Shown here: positions 1 to 9,165 of the stretch, piece by piece | Layout: each line of letters opens with the position of its first letter | Position numbering within the stretch: position 1 is the first letter of the stretch | Source of the DNA: Bacillota bacterium | GTDB taxonomy: Bacteria > Bacillota > Clostridia > Clostridiales > Clostridiaceae | Direction: 5' to 3' | Length of the DNA: 11,215 bases | Assembly: GCA_030706015.1 (NCBI GenBank) | Contig: JAUZPI010000117.1 | Span: 1 to 11,215 of the forward strand | Notes under the pieces: generated by a model | Told to the model about the DNA's origin: nothing | What the model saw: only the letters and a program-made list of their open reading frames with translations | Database searches by the model: none | Made by a program: the position numbers and the translations under genes

Positions 1-1
1 A

Positions 2-3000
2 AATAAAGCAGTTTTTAGCATGAAAGCACCTGTAATGTATGACAGCCTTCATGAGGACAGTAATAATATAAAACTTTCTCTTGAAAAATCAGGTAATGGT
101 TATGAGCTTACAATATCACCTGATAAAGAATGGCTTAATGATCCAAGCAGGCAATATCCAATTACTGTAGATCCAGATTTATTCACATCAACAGATGTTC
201 ATAATATAAAGGATGCTCATGTATCATCTGGTTTGCCAACAGATAATTTCTATCAAAGCTATAAACTAAAAACAGGATACGCTTCTGATTCTGGAGTAAA
301 CTACACTTATATATCTTTTGATTTACCTACCCTTGGTCCAGCAGATATGGTTACCGATGCTGAACTTGGCCTAGGACTTATGAATGATTCAGGGTTATAT
401 AACCAAGTAAATGTGCATAAGGTAACTGAAGCATGGACATCTTCGGGAATAAACTGGGCATATAGATCTAATTATAATCCTAGAATAGAGGATTATACTA
501 TTGTTCATGGAGCTTATGAGCAAATGTTCACATGGGATGTAACCAATATAGTTAAAGATTGGTACAATACTGGAAATAACTATGGTTTATTATTAAAGAA
601 TAACAATGATTCAGGCTATTGTGAGTTCTTTTCCTCAGATACAGATTCTTCATTTCAACCATATAGACCAGAAGTAGTAATACATTATGTGAACAACAGC
701 GGTCTAGAAGACTACTGGACATATCATTCACAGGGTGTAGGTAAAGCTGGTACAGGATATGTTAATGATTATAATGGAAATGTAGTATTTGAGCATGAAG
801 ACTACAGCCTAAGCGGCAGCAGAATGCCAATAAATATAAAGCATGTTTTTAATAACAATCAAAAATCAGATATAGGCTATGGGTATGGCTGGAGATTAAA
901 TCTAAGCCAAAAAATAGATTATAACACTACCCTATCAAAGTTTTCCTATACAGATGAAGACGGAACGATACATTATTTTACCTTTGACTCAACCGCAGGT
1001 TTATACAAAGATGAGTCGGGTATAGATATAACCATGAGCAAGAGAGATGACAGCTACTATGTGGTAAAAGATAAGAAGGATAATCAGCTTATATTTAGGC
1101 CTGACGGCTGGCTGGATAGTATTAAGGATAATAACGGTAATACAATGGTTCTTGGGTATGATGGTACAACCTTAAGAACAGTAAAGGATGGTTCTGGAAG
1201 AGTAGTAAATCTATTTGTAGACTCTAATAGAAGACTGCAGAGTATAGTTGATTGGGCAAATAGAACCGTAGAGACCTTTCAATATGAAGGCAGCAATGGA
1301 AATACAAATTTAAGATGGATTACTTATTTGGATGGTAATAATGCTGCTTTTAATTATGATTCTCATAACAATCTTTATTATGCTGCAAATTATGACGGCA
1401 GCGAGATGATTTATTACTATTATGATAGTGCTCCGTATAGAGTAAAGCAAGTTCTTGAAGCAAATACAAACGGTACATTAGGGCAGACATTAAACATGTC
1501 CTATGGTCAAAACTCAACAACCTTTACGGACATAAGCGGCAAAACGAATGTTCTTTTATTTAATAATTCGGGCAACACAATATGCACTAAAGACAATGAT
1601 GGCAGTGCACAATATTATAAATTCACTAGTAAAAGTAATGGTGATAATGTCAATAATAAATTAAGTAATGAATCAAAGCTTCAGAAGTCTGTTATAAATT
1701 ATTTAAGAAATCACAATGCGGAGGTTAGCAGCGATTGGACTTCAGACTACTGGGGAACCTCAACTGGAGCAAGCACATTTACAACTGAAGATAAATACAT
1801 GGGTAATAGCAGCTTAAAGGTACAAAAAACCAATACTAACGATAGACAGTTCTTTACTCAGACTTTAAATTTGCAAAAGGGTAAAACATATACGTATTCA
1901 GCCTATGTAAAGACAACCAGCATGGATAACGTAAATGGAACAGGGGCATTTTTATTTGCTATTTACAAGGATGGTACAGGAACATCAACAGAAGCTGATA
2001 GTACAACCGTAAGCAGCGGAACAAGTGGCTGGCAGAGAATTGAATGCACCTTTACTATACCTAGTAATGCTACAGATACCACTGTGTATGCTAGAGCAGG
2101 AATAGTTGGAGAAAAAGGAACAGCATATTTTGACTGTTTACAAGTTGAAGATGGAAATATAGCTAATAGATATAATTTAGTTGAAAATCAAGATTTCACA
2201 TATGGTTCAGGGACTCCTTCATATTGGCAGCAGGCATCTAATGTCACAGACAGTGCAGATACCTTAACAAGTACAAGTGATTCCGCACATCCTTCAAGTC
2301 TTGACTCCAATGTATACCTTTTAAATGGAGGTCATAATCTAGATAAGGAACTTAAACAGAAGATAAATGTTTCGGGAGATGCTTCCAGTGTACTTGTAGT
2401 TGGAGGCTGGGCTAAAGGAAATGCTGTTTCTTCAACATCAAGTACGAGAAGATTTGGGTTATGTGTGGGTCTTGCGGACTCTACAGGAGTTTTTCAGTGG
2501 AAGGATATACCTTTCAATGTGGATTCTTCTGATTGGCAATATATTTCTGATGTAATTGTAGCTAATAAAGCTTATACGTATATGCTTGTATATGTTATAT
2601 ATCAAGATGAAGCAAACTCAGCATATTTTGATGGAGTACAGGCTTATAAAGATGAATTTGGGGCAAGTTACCAGTATGATTCCAAAGGAAATGTTGTTTC
2701 CACAGCTAGTCTTGCCAGCCAGAATTCTAAGTTTGATTATAATGGTACAAATGATCTGGTTACTCATACGGACCCAAAGGGTAATAAGTTTGCATATACT
2801 TACAGCACTGATGGAAAACATAATTTAGCTACAGCTACTAGTGCTGAAAATATAGTATACTCTTTCGGCGATTACATTTATGGAAATCCAAAAACAACGC
2901 GAATAGGAAATGACACTCAAAATATAAAGACATCAGCTATGTATACAACCAGCGGCAACTATTTATATACTCTTACCGACTGCTTAGGGCACACTACTAC

Positions 3001-4613
3001 CTATAACTATGATGAAACAAAAGGGTTATTAAGTAGTGTAATTGATCCTAAATTGAATTCGATAAGCTATACTTATGATAACTTGGATAGATTGCAGACT
3101 GTCTCCAAAAGTACTGATGGTGTTAATGTAGTAAATAGCTATTCATATAAGAATGATAAAATAGACACCATTACTCATAACGGCTTCAGCTACAGCTTTG
3201 GATATGATTACCTGGGGAATAATACTACTGTTAATGTTGGTACTCAGAATCTTATAACAAATAACTATGAAGCTAGGACAGGTAAGCTTTTAAGTTCAGT
3301 ATATGGAAATGGTGAGAAAGTCAGCATAGATTATGACAATTTAGATAGGGTATTAGATAAAAAGTTTGATGGAAGTTCAAGTCCAAGCTTTGTATATGGA
3401 TATGATGCAAGTGGAAACCTGGGTTATAAACAAGACATAATAAACAACGTCAATTATAGATATATTTATGATACAGCTGATAGACTAGTTACAACAAAGG
3501 ACAACAAAGGAAATGTATTAAGCCATACCTATGATTTAAACAATAATATAAATAGTGTTTCAGACACTGTAGATAACAATCAATATCTTACTAGCTATAC
3601 CTATGATAAGGATAATAAAAATTCTACTGTAAAGTATACAAGGAATGGTATTGATAATACCCTAAGCTATAGTTATGACCCAGTATTGGCTACTTTGCTG
3701 GATAAGACCTTAAGTACAGGAAACTTTAATTATAAAACAAGCTTTACTTATAAACGAGGAGGAAATGGCGGAACAGACTCCACAACTATAGACACTATAA
3801 GTAATAATGGTAACGTAATTTCCTATACATATGATGCTAATGGAAATATAGACACTATAACTCAAGGGGATCAAACAACAAAATATTATTATAATGAATT
3901 AAATGAACTAAGAGAAGAAGATAATGGAGTTCTTCAACAGACCATAGTATATACTTATGATACAGGTGGTAATATTCTAAATAAGACAGTGTATCCATAT
4001 GACAAATTTAGAGATAAAATATATGATGCAGCAAATAAACCAGCACCAACAGCAACCTATAGCTATAGCTATGATTCAAGCTGGAAGGATGAATTGAGAA
4101 AATATAATGGAAAAGATATAAATTATGATAATATTGGAAATCCCATAAGTGATGGAACATACAACTATACATGGGAACATGGTAGACAACTATCAGGAAT
4201 ATCGGGTAATGGGCAAACAATAACATATAAATACAATGATGATGGCATAAGAACCTCAAAAACTGTAAATGGAGTTACAACAAATTATCATCTTAATGGC
4301 GATAAAGTAACTTATGAAGATAATGGTACAGATAAGATATATTATACTTATGACGCTTCAGATAAGCTTGTATCAATGAACTTAAATGGAGTAGAATATT
4401 ACTATATCAGAAATGCCCAAGGAGATATTATTGGGTTATTTGATAAGACTGGAGCTACAGTTGCATCTTATACCTATGATTCTTGGGGTAAGCTTATATC
4501 TATAAAAGATGGAAGTGGAAATAATATAACAAATAATACGTCAAGTGTCGGATATAAGAACCCTTACAGGTATAGGGAGTATAGGTATGATACCGAGACG
4601 CAGCTCTATTACT
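2..4613 (+). CDS. RHS/YD-repeat polymorphic toxin scaffold, exon 1 (5' partial)
   Basis: This is a large surface or secreted RHS protein that would carry and deliver the toxin tip encoded in exon 2. The frame is open from base 2 (reading N-K-A-V-F-S into the Met at 20), so the true start lies upstream and the ATG at 20 is internal. Counting from that Met: residues about 35-52 hold the KEWLNDPSRQYPITVDP motif that leads into DNRLRE domains; about 53-225 is DNRLRE-like; about 226-300 is the N-terminal RHS region; about 570-710 and 720-876 resemble carbohydrate-binding modules (YFDCLQVEDG and YFDGVQAYKD ends); about 883-1460 is rich in YxYDxxGN repeats; about 1465-1531 is the conserved RHS core ending YRYDTETQLYY. 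Exon 1 stops after the first base of a Leu codon, where a group II intron begins. Without splicing, translation adds C-A-T-R-F and stops at 4628-4630. Spliced to 7266-7897, the protein is at least 1741 aa from the internal Met. The RHS assignment is confident; the two binding modules are inferred from residue patterns. Confidence 0.93.
4604..4613 (+). other. Intron-binding sites IBS2 and IBS1 in the 5' exon
   Basis: The last ten exon bases are CTCTA (4604-4608, IBS2) and TTACT (4609-4613, IBS1). CTCTA is complementary to TAGAG at 4808-4812, and TTACT to AGTAA at 4990-4994; both partners lie in loops closed by local stems. Such pairings choose the 5' splice site and the DNA target in group II introns. 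Pairing was found by eye and not tested by folding. Confidence 0.6.
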
Positions 4614-5341
4614 GTGCGACACGTTTCTAACTGAAAAGGTTAGGCATCAAGCCGGTAGGCTTGATAGAACTAATAGTTTGAAAAGTCAAATGAGAGGGTA
4701 ACGCCTTGAAGGGCTTTCTCTGATACTCCGAATAGCGAGGCTTTTAATAGGAGAGGCCTGGTTATAAGCTCGGTGAAGTCGGCTGAGAGTACACCCTAAT
4801 AAATTCTTAGAGAAAGAATTTAAGGAAAAGCGAACCAGAGGTGGTCGAGTGTATGATAGGCCGGGAGTCTATAAAATATCTATGGTGAGAATATCCGTAA
4901 AAGGATTGACTAATTTCCGAAGGTAAGGGTCTAGAACAGTACATAGTAGAAATGCTATGACCGCCGAAAGTGCGGGGTTCATGGAGATGAGTAAGATTGG
5001 TAGTTATGAAAATCTCTATTCTATTACAGGTAGAATCAAGTGAGCAGGCTTAAAGGGAACACCTAAGGGTATATGAAAAGATAGAACTATTGGAACGTGG
5101 TAAGCTGATGACATGGAGGGCTTATTCCTAGTGAAGTGGTGATAAGGAAAGGCTCAGGCTATAACTTATCTTAACATCAGTGAAAGTAGTGGCATAGTAC
5201 CATTGAAACTGGCGAAAGCCAGTGGAGGGATAGCCACAAGTCAATATTAACAATAAATCTTAAACATACAATAATTATTAGGTTCGAGTAAGACTAAGAG
5301 AAGCGAAAATCAAAGTTACTACTGAGGTGATTAGCTGACTA
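4614..5341 (+). ncRNA. Group II ribozyme domains I-III (5' part of intron)
   Basis: This is a non-coding ribozyme segment of about 730 bases upstream of the maturase gene. Visible hairpins include CAAGCC-GGTA-GGCTTG near 4648-4663, AAATTCTT/AAGAATTT-type pairing around 4801-4822 whose loop carries EBS2, and GAGAT/ATCTC pairing around 4984-5016 whose loop carries EBS1. The first 167 bases recur at 9389-9555 with differences concentrated in two hairpins. Domain limits inside this segment are approximate. Confidence 0.85.
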
Positions 5342-7159
5342 ATGGCAATGGAAAAGATGAAGCAGAAAAAGAAGCAAAAACTAAGAAATAATGAATATTA
5401 CGATAATCAGGCAATTTATGATGAAATTTACGCCAAAAGCTTAAACAACTACAAATTTAAAAGCCTAATGAGTGCAATCATAGATGAGCAAAATATATTA
5501 CTGGCATACAGAAATATTAAGAAGAATAAGGGTAGTAAAACATCAGGAACTAACAAAAGTACTATTATTGAAATAGGAGAAAGCAATCCTGAAAGACTTG
5601 TATGGTATGTGAGAAACAGACTAAAAGATTATAAACCTCATGCTATAAGAAGAGTGGAGATTGAAAAGGAAAACGGAGGAATTAGACCTCTGGGTATCCC
5701 AAGCATAGAAGATAGGCTGATTCAACAGTGTATAAAACAAGTATTAGAACCTATATTTGAAGCAAAATTCCACAAACACAGCTATGGTTTCAGAGCTAAT
5801 CGAAGCACAGAATATGCCATAGCAAGAGCCATGTCGCTGATAAATGGAGGTAAGCTGCACTATGCTGTTGACATAGATATCAAGGCGTTTTTTGATAACG
5901 TGAACCATGAAAAGCTGCTGAAACAGATGTGGACAATGGCAATACAAGACAAAAATCTTCTAAGCATAGTAGCTAAAAGCTTAAAAGCAGAGGTTACAGG
6001 AATCGGCATACCGCAAAAAGGAACTGCACAAGGGGGCATCATATCCCCATTGCTTTCAAATATAGTGCTTAATGAATTAGACTGGTGGGTCAGCAGCCAA
6101 TGGGAAAGCTTCAACACTAGACATAATTACACAAAACGAAATAAGTACCGGGCAATGAAAACCACGAATCTAAAAGAGATTTTTATAGTTAGATATGCTG
6201 ATGACCTTAAATTATTTTGCAGAGACTATAAGAATGCTCAAACTGCTCTAATGGCAGTAAGGCAATGGTTAAAGGAGAGATTGGGACTAGAAATAAACAC
6301 AGAGAAATCTAAAGTCGTTAATCTCAAGAAAAACTATTCAGACTTCTTAGGTTTTAAAATGAAAGTAGTAAGTAAAAGGCATAAGAAGGTAGTTGAATCT
6401 CACGTTAGTGACAAAGCAAGGAAGAAAATCATAAATAATATCAAAGAAAAAATCAAGGCGATGCAGAGAGGTTTTAAAACAGACGCTGTAAACAAATATA
6501 ATGCATCAATATTAGGGATGCATAACTATTACAGAAATGCAACAAAAGTGAGCCTTGATTTTTATGAAATTGCATTCTTAGTTAGCAAGAGCCTATATAA
6601 CCGAACAAAGAAGGTTAGAAGCGAAACAGGTTTAAAAAGCAAAGCATTCATAAAGTATTACGGAAGGTATAAATATAAAACCATTTATATTGCAAAGATA
6701 GCTTTATTTCCAATAGGAGGAATTAGAACTAAAGACGCACTAAATCACGTAAATGGTATATGTAATTATACGGAAGAAGGAAGAAAGAAAATCCATGAGA
6801 ATCTGAAAGGGATAAACCACGATATACTGCAATATATCATGAAGAACCCCGTGCAGGGACAATGCACTGAGTATAACGATAACAGAATATCGTTATACAT
6901 AGGCCAAGACGGTAAGTGCAGTATAACCGGAGAACTCTTAAGTATAGGAAACATGGAAGTTCATCATAAGAAGCTTAGGACATTAGGCGGCGGTGATGAA
7001 TACAACAATCTTACTTTTATACAATCCGATGTACATAAACTGATTCATGCTATTGCAGATAAAACTATCAAGGAATATAAAGAAAAGCTTAAACTGAATG
7101 AAAAAGGCTTGGAAAAACTGAATAAGTTTCGTTTGAAAGTTGGAAATTGTGTGATTTAA
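5342..7159 (+). CDS. ltrA: Group II intron-encoded reverse transcriptase/maturase with HNH endonuclease
   Basis: This is the multifunctional intron protein. It binds the intron RNA to aid splicing and copies the intron into DNA at new sites. The 605-aa protein has an RT domain with motif A VDIDIKAFFDNV (about 176-187, catalytic D179), motif B PQKGTAQGGIISPLLSN (224-240) and the active site YADD (285-288, D287/D288). The maturase (X) region is about 340-470. The C-terminal HNH region (about 522-575) contains EVHHKK (H541/H542), NNLTF (N555/N556) and VHKLIH (H565). Only one Cys (C526) stands where many members have a CxxC pair, so metal binding there may be altered. It starts at ATG 5342, 12 bases after GAGGTG (5324-5329); an in-frame ATG at 5348 is less well spaced. 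No stop or frameshift is present, so it is probably functional. The symbol ltrA is used generically for this family. Confidence 0.96.
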   Translation: MAMEKMKQKKKQKLRNNEYYDNQAIYDEIYAKSLNNYKFKSLMSAIIDEQNILLAYRNIKKNKGSKTSGTNKSTIIEIGESNPERLVWYVRNRLKDYKPHAIRRVEIEKENGGIRPLGIPSIEDRLIQQCIKQVLEPIFEAKFHKHSYGFRANRSTEYAIARAMSLINGGKLHYAVDIDIKAFFDNVNHEKLLKQMWTMAIQDKNLLSIVAKSLKAEVTGIGIPQKGTAQGGIISPLLSNIVLNELDWWVSSQWESFNTRHNYTKRNKYRAMKTTNLKEIFIVRYADDLKLFCRDYKNAQTALMAVRQWLKERLGLEINTEKSKVVNLKKNYSDFLGFKMKVVSKRHKKVVESHVSDKARKKIINNIKEKIKAMQRGFKTDAVNKYNASILGMHNYYRNATKVSLDFYEIAFLVSKSLYNRTKKVRSETGLKSKAFIKYYGRYKYKTIYIAKIALFPIGGIRTKDALNHVNGICNYTEEGRKKIHENLKGINHDILQYIMKNPVQGQCTEYNDNRISLYIGQDGKCSITGELLSIGNMEVHHKKLRTLGGGDEYNNLTFIQSDVHKLIHAIADKTIKEYKEKLKLNEKGLEKLNKFRLKVGNCVI

Positions 7160-7182
7160 GAAAGTAAGTTAATACTGATGGA

Positions 7183-7216
7183 ACGCAGTGTGCGGTGAAA
7201 GCTGCAAGCACTGTGT
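7183..7216 (+). ncRNA. Group II intron domain V (catalytic hairpin)
   Basis: The hairpin is exactly 34 nt, the canonical domain V length. The lower stem is 9 pairs (7183-7191 with 7208-7216, including G-U pairs), there is a two-base AA bulge (7206-7207), the upper stem is 5 pairs (7192-7196 with 7201-7205), and the tetraloop is GAAA (7197-7200). The catalytic triad position (bases 2-4) reads CGC instead of the more common AGC; both are known among group II introns. Every base pairs as the family model demands, so this is the strongest single proof of the intron. Confidence 0.95.
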
Positions 7217-7230
7217 GGAGCGGGGGAAAA

Positions 7231-7260
7231 GACGGAGATTGTTTCAAAGTCTTACCTATC
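7231..7260 (+). ncRNA. Group II intron domain VI with candidate branch-point A
   Basis: An imperfect hairpin begins GACGG and ends CCTATC, five bases before the 3' splice site. Pairing leaves A7258 unpaired on the 3' side, eight bases from the intron end, where the lariat branch adenosine usually lies. A7254 is a second unpaired A but is too far from the end. The fold was done by hand. Confidence 0.65.
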
Positions 7261-7265
7261 GCTAT

Positions 7266-7897
7266 TGCAGAGTAGATATTATAGTCCTGAGTGGTGCAGG
7301 TTTATTAATGCTGATACCATTGCAGGTAAAACAGGTAACCTACTATCACATAATATGTTTGCTTACTGTTTAAATAATCCTGTAAACCATTCAGACCCTA
7401 ATGGAGAATGGGTAGTTGATGCTATTTTCCTGGCAGCAGATGTAGCAGCTTTCGCCTCAGCACCTAGTGCAGCGGCAGCAGGATGGGTTCTTTTAGATGT
7501 GTTATGTTTTGCAGACCCGACAGGTGCAGCATCGGCGGGAGCACATGTCGTAAAGACAGCGCACTTAGTAGAAGAAGGTGTTCACTCTATGAGTGGTGGT
7601 AGAAAACTTATAAAGTTTTTTGAAATGAATCATACATCAGGCTCATATACAGTACATTTTAAGAGTGGTATGCAGTATCATGGAGAAGGGTCTTTAGCAA
7701 GAGCTAGGAAATCTTATAGAAGAATAGTAAAAGCACATCCAGAAGAGGAGCTACATCATATTCATTGGACTCCAGCTAAAAGCCAAAAATCTGGGTTTAT
7801 GCATGAGGAAATACGTTTATCAAATCACGGTGGACCAAGTAATCCAAGAAATTATAATATAAATAATAGTCCTGGAAGAAGGTATTTCAAGTATTAA
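7266..7897 (+). CDS. RHS toxin exon 2: end of core and C-terminal toxin domain
   Basis: This is the second exon of the RHS gene, read in frame after the spliced codon T|TG. Counting that Leu as 1: residues 1-18 are the core LQSRYYSPEWCRFINADT; 30-47 are NMFAYCLNNPVNHSDPNG, the usual border between scaffold and variable tip. Residues about 52-95 are Ala-rich and hydrophobic, possibly for membrane interaction or as a linker before the toxin. Residues about 115-210 form the tip. SYTVHF (127-132), YHGEG (138-142), the Arg cluster RARKSYRR (146-153), HEE (180-182) and NYN (197-199) fall in the order expected of GIY-YIG-type nucleases (two strands, Arg, Glu, Asn), so a nuclease toxin is suggested. 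That is inference; an unrelated toxin family is possible. The stretch also contains WCRF where WGRF is usual. It has no start of its own and depends on intron splicing. The LRR gene begins 25 bases after its stop. Confidence 0.88.
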
Positions 7898-7910
7898 AAT
7901 TTAGAATAAT

Positions 7911-7915
7911 AGGAG
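7911..7915 (+). promoter_or_regulatory. Ribosome binding site of the LRR gene
   Basis: AGGAG lies seven bases before ATG 7923, in the short gap after the toxin stop codon. It fixes the start and lets the immunity candidate be translated independently of whether the toxin message has been spliced. Confidence 0.8.
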
Positions 7916-7922
7916 AACAGCA

Positions 7923-8765
7923 ATGGATGATAAAATTAATAATATTGAGGAAGAAAGTATAACAATATCAAGTAATGAGATTCACGAACAGATTGATTAT
8001 ATTAATAATAATAATATTAGGTCTATATATATAAATGATACAGGCTATAAAAGTAATGAAATAGATTTTCTTAAATTGTGTCCAAATGTTGAGAAGGTCA
8101 ATATATACAGTTATCAAATTACAAATTTCTCTGGGTTATACAATCTGGAGAAGTTAAAAGTGTTATATCTTGATGAGGCAAAAGGAGAGATAGATTTATC
8201 TAGGTTTAAAAAACTTGAGGAGTTTAGAGGTGTTCATAATAAATATATATTAGGCTTAGGAGAATGTAAGAGTTTAAAGATAGTTAGCTTATCAAAGTAT
8301 AAGCCCAAGAATAAAGATTTGGATGAATTAACTAATCTTGAAAATATAGAATTTTTGGAATTGATACAAGGACAAATAACATCGCTTAAGGGGGTCGGTA
8401 GCCTCAAAAAGTTAACAAAACTTGAATTTAATAGAATATACAAACTAGAGATTATTGATGAACTAGAAAAAAATAATGAAAGTCTTAAAATTCTAAAATT
8501 TGAGTGTTGTAAAAAAATTAAAAATCATAATTATGTAACGTTGTTAAAAAACTTGGAAATTTTGTCATTTAACAATTGTGGCGATATTCCATCGGTAGGT
8601 TTCATAAAAGAATTACCAAAATTAAGACAATTTATATTTGTAGATACAAATGTAGTTGATGGAGATTTATCACCATGTGTAGGTCTTGAGTATTCTGGAT
8701 TCTTTGATAAAAAACACTATTCACATAAATTTAAAGAATTGAATGATAAAAAATATTGGAAGTAA
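7923..8765 (+). CDS. Leucine-rich-repeat protein, probable immunity protein to the RHS toxin
   Basis: This 280-aa protein has no signal peptide or membrane segment and is therefore probably cytosolic. From about residue 25 to 260 it consists of irregular LRR units such as LEKLKVLYLDEAKGEIDL, LKIVSLSKYKPKNKDLDEL, IEFLELIQGQITSL and LEILSFNNCGDIPSV, giving a curved solenoid that could bind a partner protein. The end HYSHKFKELNDKKYWK is basic. The start is ATG 7923, seven bases after AGGAG (7911-7915), and the gene follows the toxin stop by 25 bases in the same direction, so the two are probably co-transcribed and perhaps co-translated. A gene directly after an RHS toxin tip is usually its immunity gene, and LRR proteins are known in that position. 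The role as cognate antitoxin is therefore inferred from context; the LRR assignment itself is firm. Confidence 0.75.
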   Translation: MDDKINNIEEESITISSNEIHEQIDYINNNNIRSIYINDTGYKSNEIDFLKLCPNVEKVNIYSYQITNFSGLYNLEKLKVLYLDEAKGEIDLSRFKKLEEFRGVHNKYILGLGECKSLKIVSLSKYKPKNKDLDELTNLENIEFLELIQGQITSLKGVGSLKKLTKLEFNRIYKLEIIDELEKNNESLKILKFECCKKIKNHNYVTLLKNLEILSFNNCGDIPSVGFIKELPKLRQFIFVDTNVVDGDLSPCVGLEYSGFFDKKHYSHKFKELNDKKYWK

Positions 8766-8844
8766 TCCGCAAGGAAATTGCTTGAAAACTTGGGGTGTTT
8801 TATGGAACTCTGAAGTGATTTTGGAGAAAACTGGTAAAGCCTAA
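8743..8844 (+). other. Possible 33-codon frame overlapping the LRR gene end
   Basis: A +1-shifted frame overlaps the last codons of the LRR gene and runs on as SNPQGNCLKTWGVLWNSEVI... to a stop at 8842-8844. It has no good ribosome site. The residue composition (two Trp, mixed polar and hydrophobic) looks protein-like, so it may be the worn remnant of a C-terminal extension or of a lost neighbouring gene. It may equally be chance. I do not recognise it. Confidence 0.2.
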
Positions 8845-9001
8845 AACAACATAATTATGATAATGTATTAAGCCCAAGCTTACCATTGTAAAATGCTACA
8901 TTAAACTTGCAAGTGTATACCAAAAGGAGTAACTATACTACTATGAAAAATATACGTCAGATAATAAAAACATTATACAAAGGTTAATTCAAACCAATTG
9001 C
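8766..9001 (+). other. Intergenic stretch without a clear gene
   Basis: The 236 bases between the LRR gene and the terminator contain no convincing coding frame. Besides the 33-codon frame at its left edge, there is a 14-codon ORF (8943-8987, MKNIRQIIKTLYKG) preceded by AAAAGGAG at 8922-8929. The peptide is basic and unrecognised, and could be a leader, a small gene or a remnant. No promoter can be supported. Confidence 0.3.
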
Positions 9002-9042
9002 AAACGTCAATAGGTAGTAATACTCTACTTGTTGGCGTTTTT
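9002..9042 (+). terminator. Rho-independent terminator after the toxin/immunity module
   Basis: A 16-pair stem joins 9002-9017 (AAACGTCAATAGGTAG) to 9025-9040 (CTACTTGTTGGCGTTT). All positions pair, three of them as G-U, around a 7-base loop, and the stem ends in a run of five T (9038-9042). It ends transcription from the RHS-intron-LRR unit and separates it from the orphan cassette. Confidence 0.88.
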
Positions 9043-9165
9043 CAATAATAAGAAGAAGGAAAACTTATTTTAAAAAGAATATAAACCAGAAAAAAATGAT
9101 GTGTGGAACTAGCGAAACAAGATATAAAGCTCTATAAGTATATAACGTGTGTGCAAAAACCAAAT
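9043..9165 (+). other. Spacer between terminator and orphan RHS core
   Basis: This short AT-rich spacer contains AAGAAGGA (9050-9057) but no credible start tied to it. A GTG at 9103 opens a frame that runs into the RHS core copy, but the codons before 9166 do not resemble RHS sequence. I see no promoter that I would defend. Confidence 0.35.

Larger units (their letters stand above)
4614..7265 (+). mobile_element. Complete group II intron inserted in the RHS core
   Basis: This is a self-splicing retroelement of 2652 bases in sense orientation within the RHS gene. It starts with GTGCGAC (consensus GUGYG) and ends with ...CGCTAT (consensus AY). Ribozyme domains I-III occupy about 4614-5341, the maturase gene sits in domain IV (5342-7159), domain V is at 7183-7216 and domain VI at about 7231-7260. 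Joining 4613 to 7266 recreates codon TTG and the expected core QLYY-LQSRYYSPEW, which fixes both splice sites. Predicted target pairings agree: EBS2 TAGAG (4808-4812) with CTCTA (4604-4608), and EBS1 AGTAA (4990-4994) with TTACT (4609-4613). Two exon-binding sites, a conventional domain VI and an HNH maturase suggest a IIA/IIB-type bacterial intron; the subclass cannot be fixed by eye. All parts look intact, so splicing and mobility are plausible. Confidence 0.95.

Noticed and set aside
20..22. ATG at 20 as the start of the RHS protein
   Set aside because: The frame is open to the left edge with family-like residues (NKAVFS), there is no ribosome site, and DNRLRE-type RHS proteins have more sequence before this motif.
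2586..2828. Short frames overlapping the RHS gene, the maturase and the LRR gene in other frames or on the minus strand
   Set aside because: They have no ribosome sites, unlikely compositions and lie wholly within well-supported genes.
4614..4630. CATRF-stop as the natural C-terminus of the RHS protein
   Set aside because: Those codons are the intron 5' end; the expected core LQSRYY continues after 7266 in frame.
7265..7267. TTG as an independent start of a small toxin gene
   Set aside because: It spans the 3' splice site (7265 is intron), has no ribosome site and falls inside the conserved core; splicing explains it better.
7188..7373. 61-codon frame across the intron 3' end
   Set aside because: It lies over domains V and VI and is out of frame with exon 2; its sequence is explained by RNA structure.
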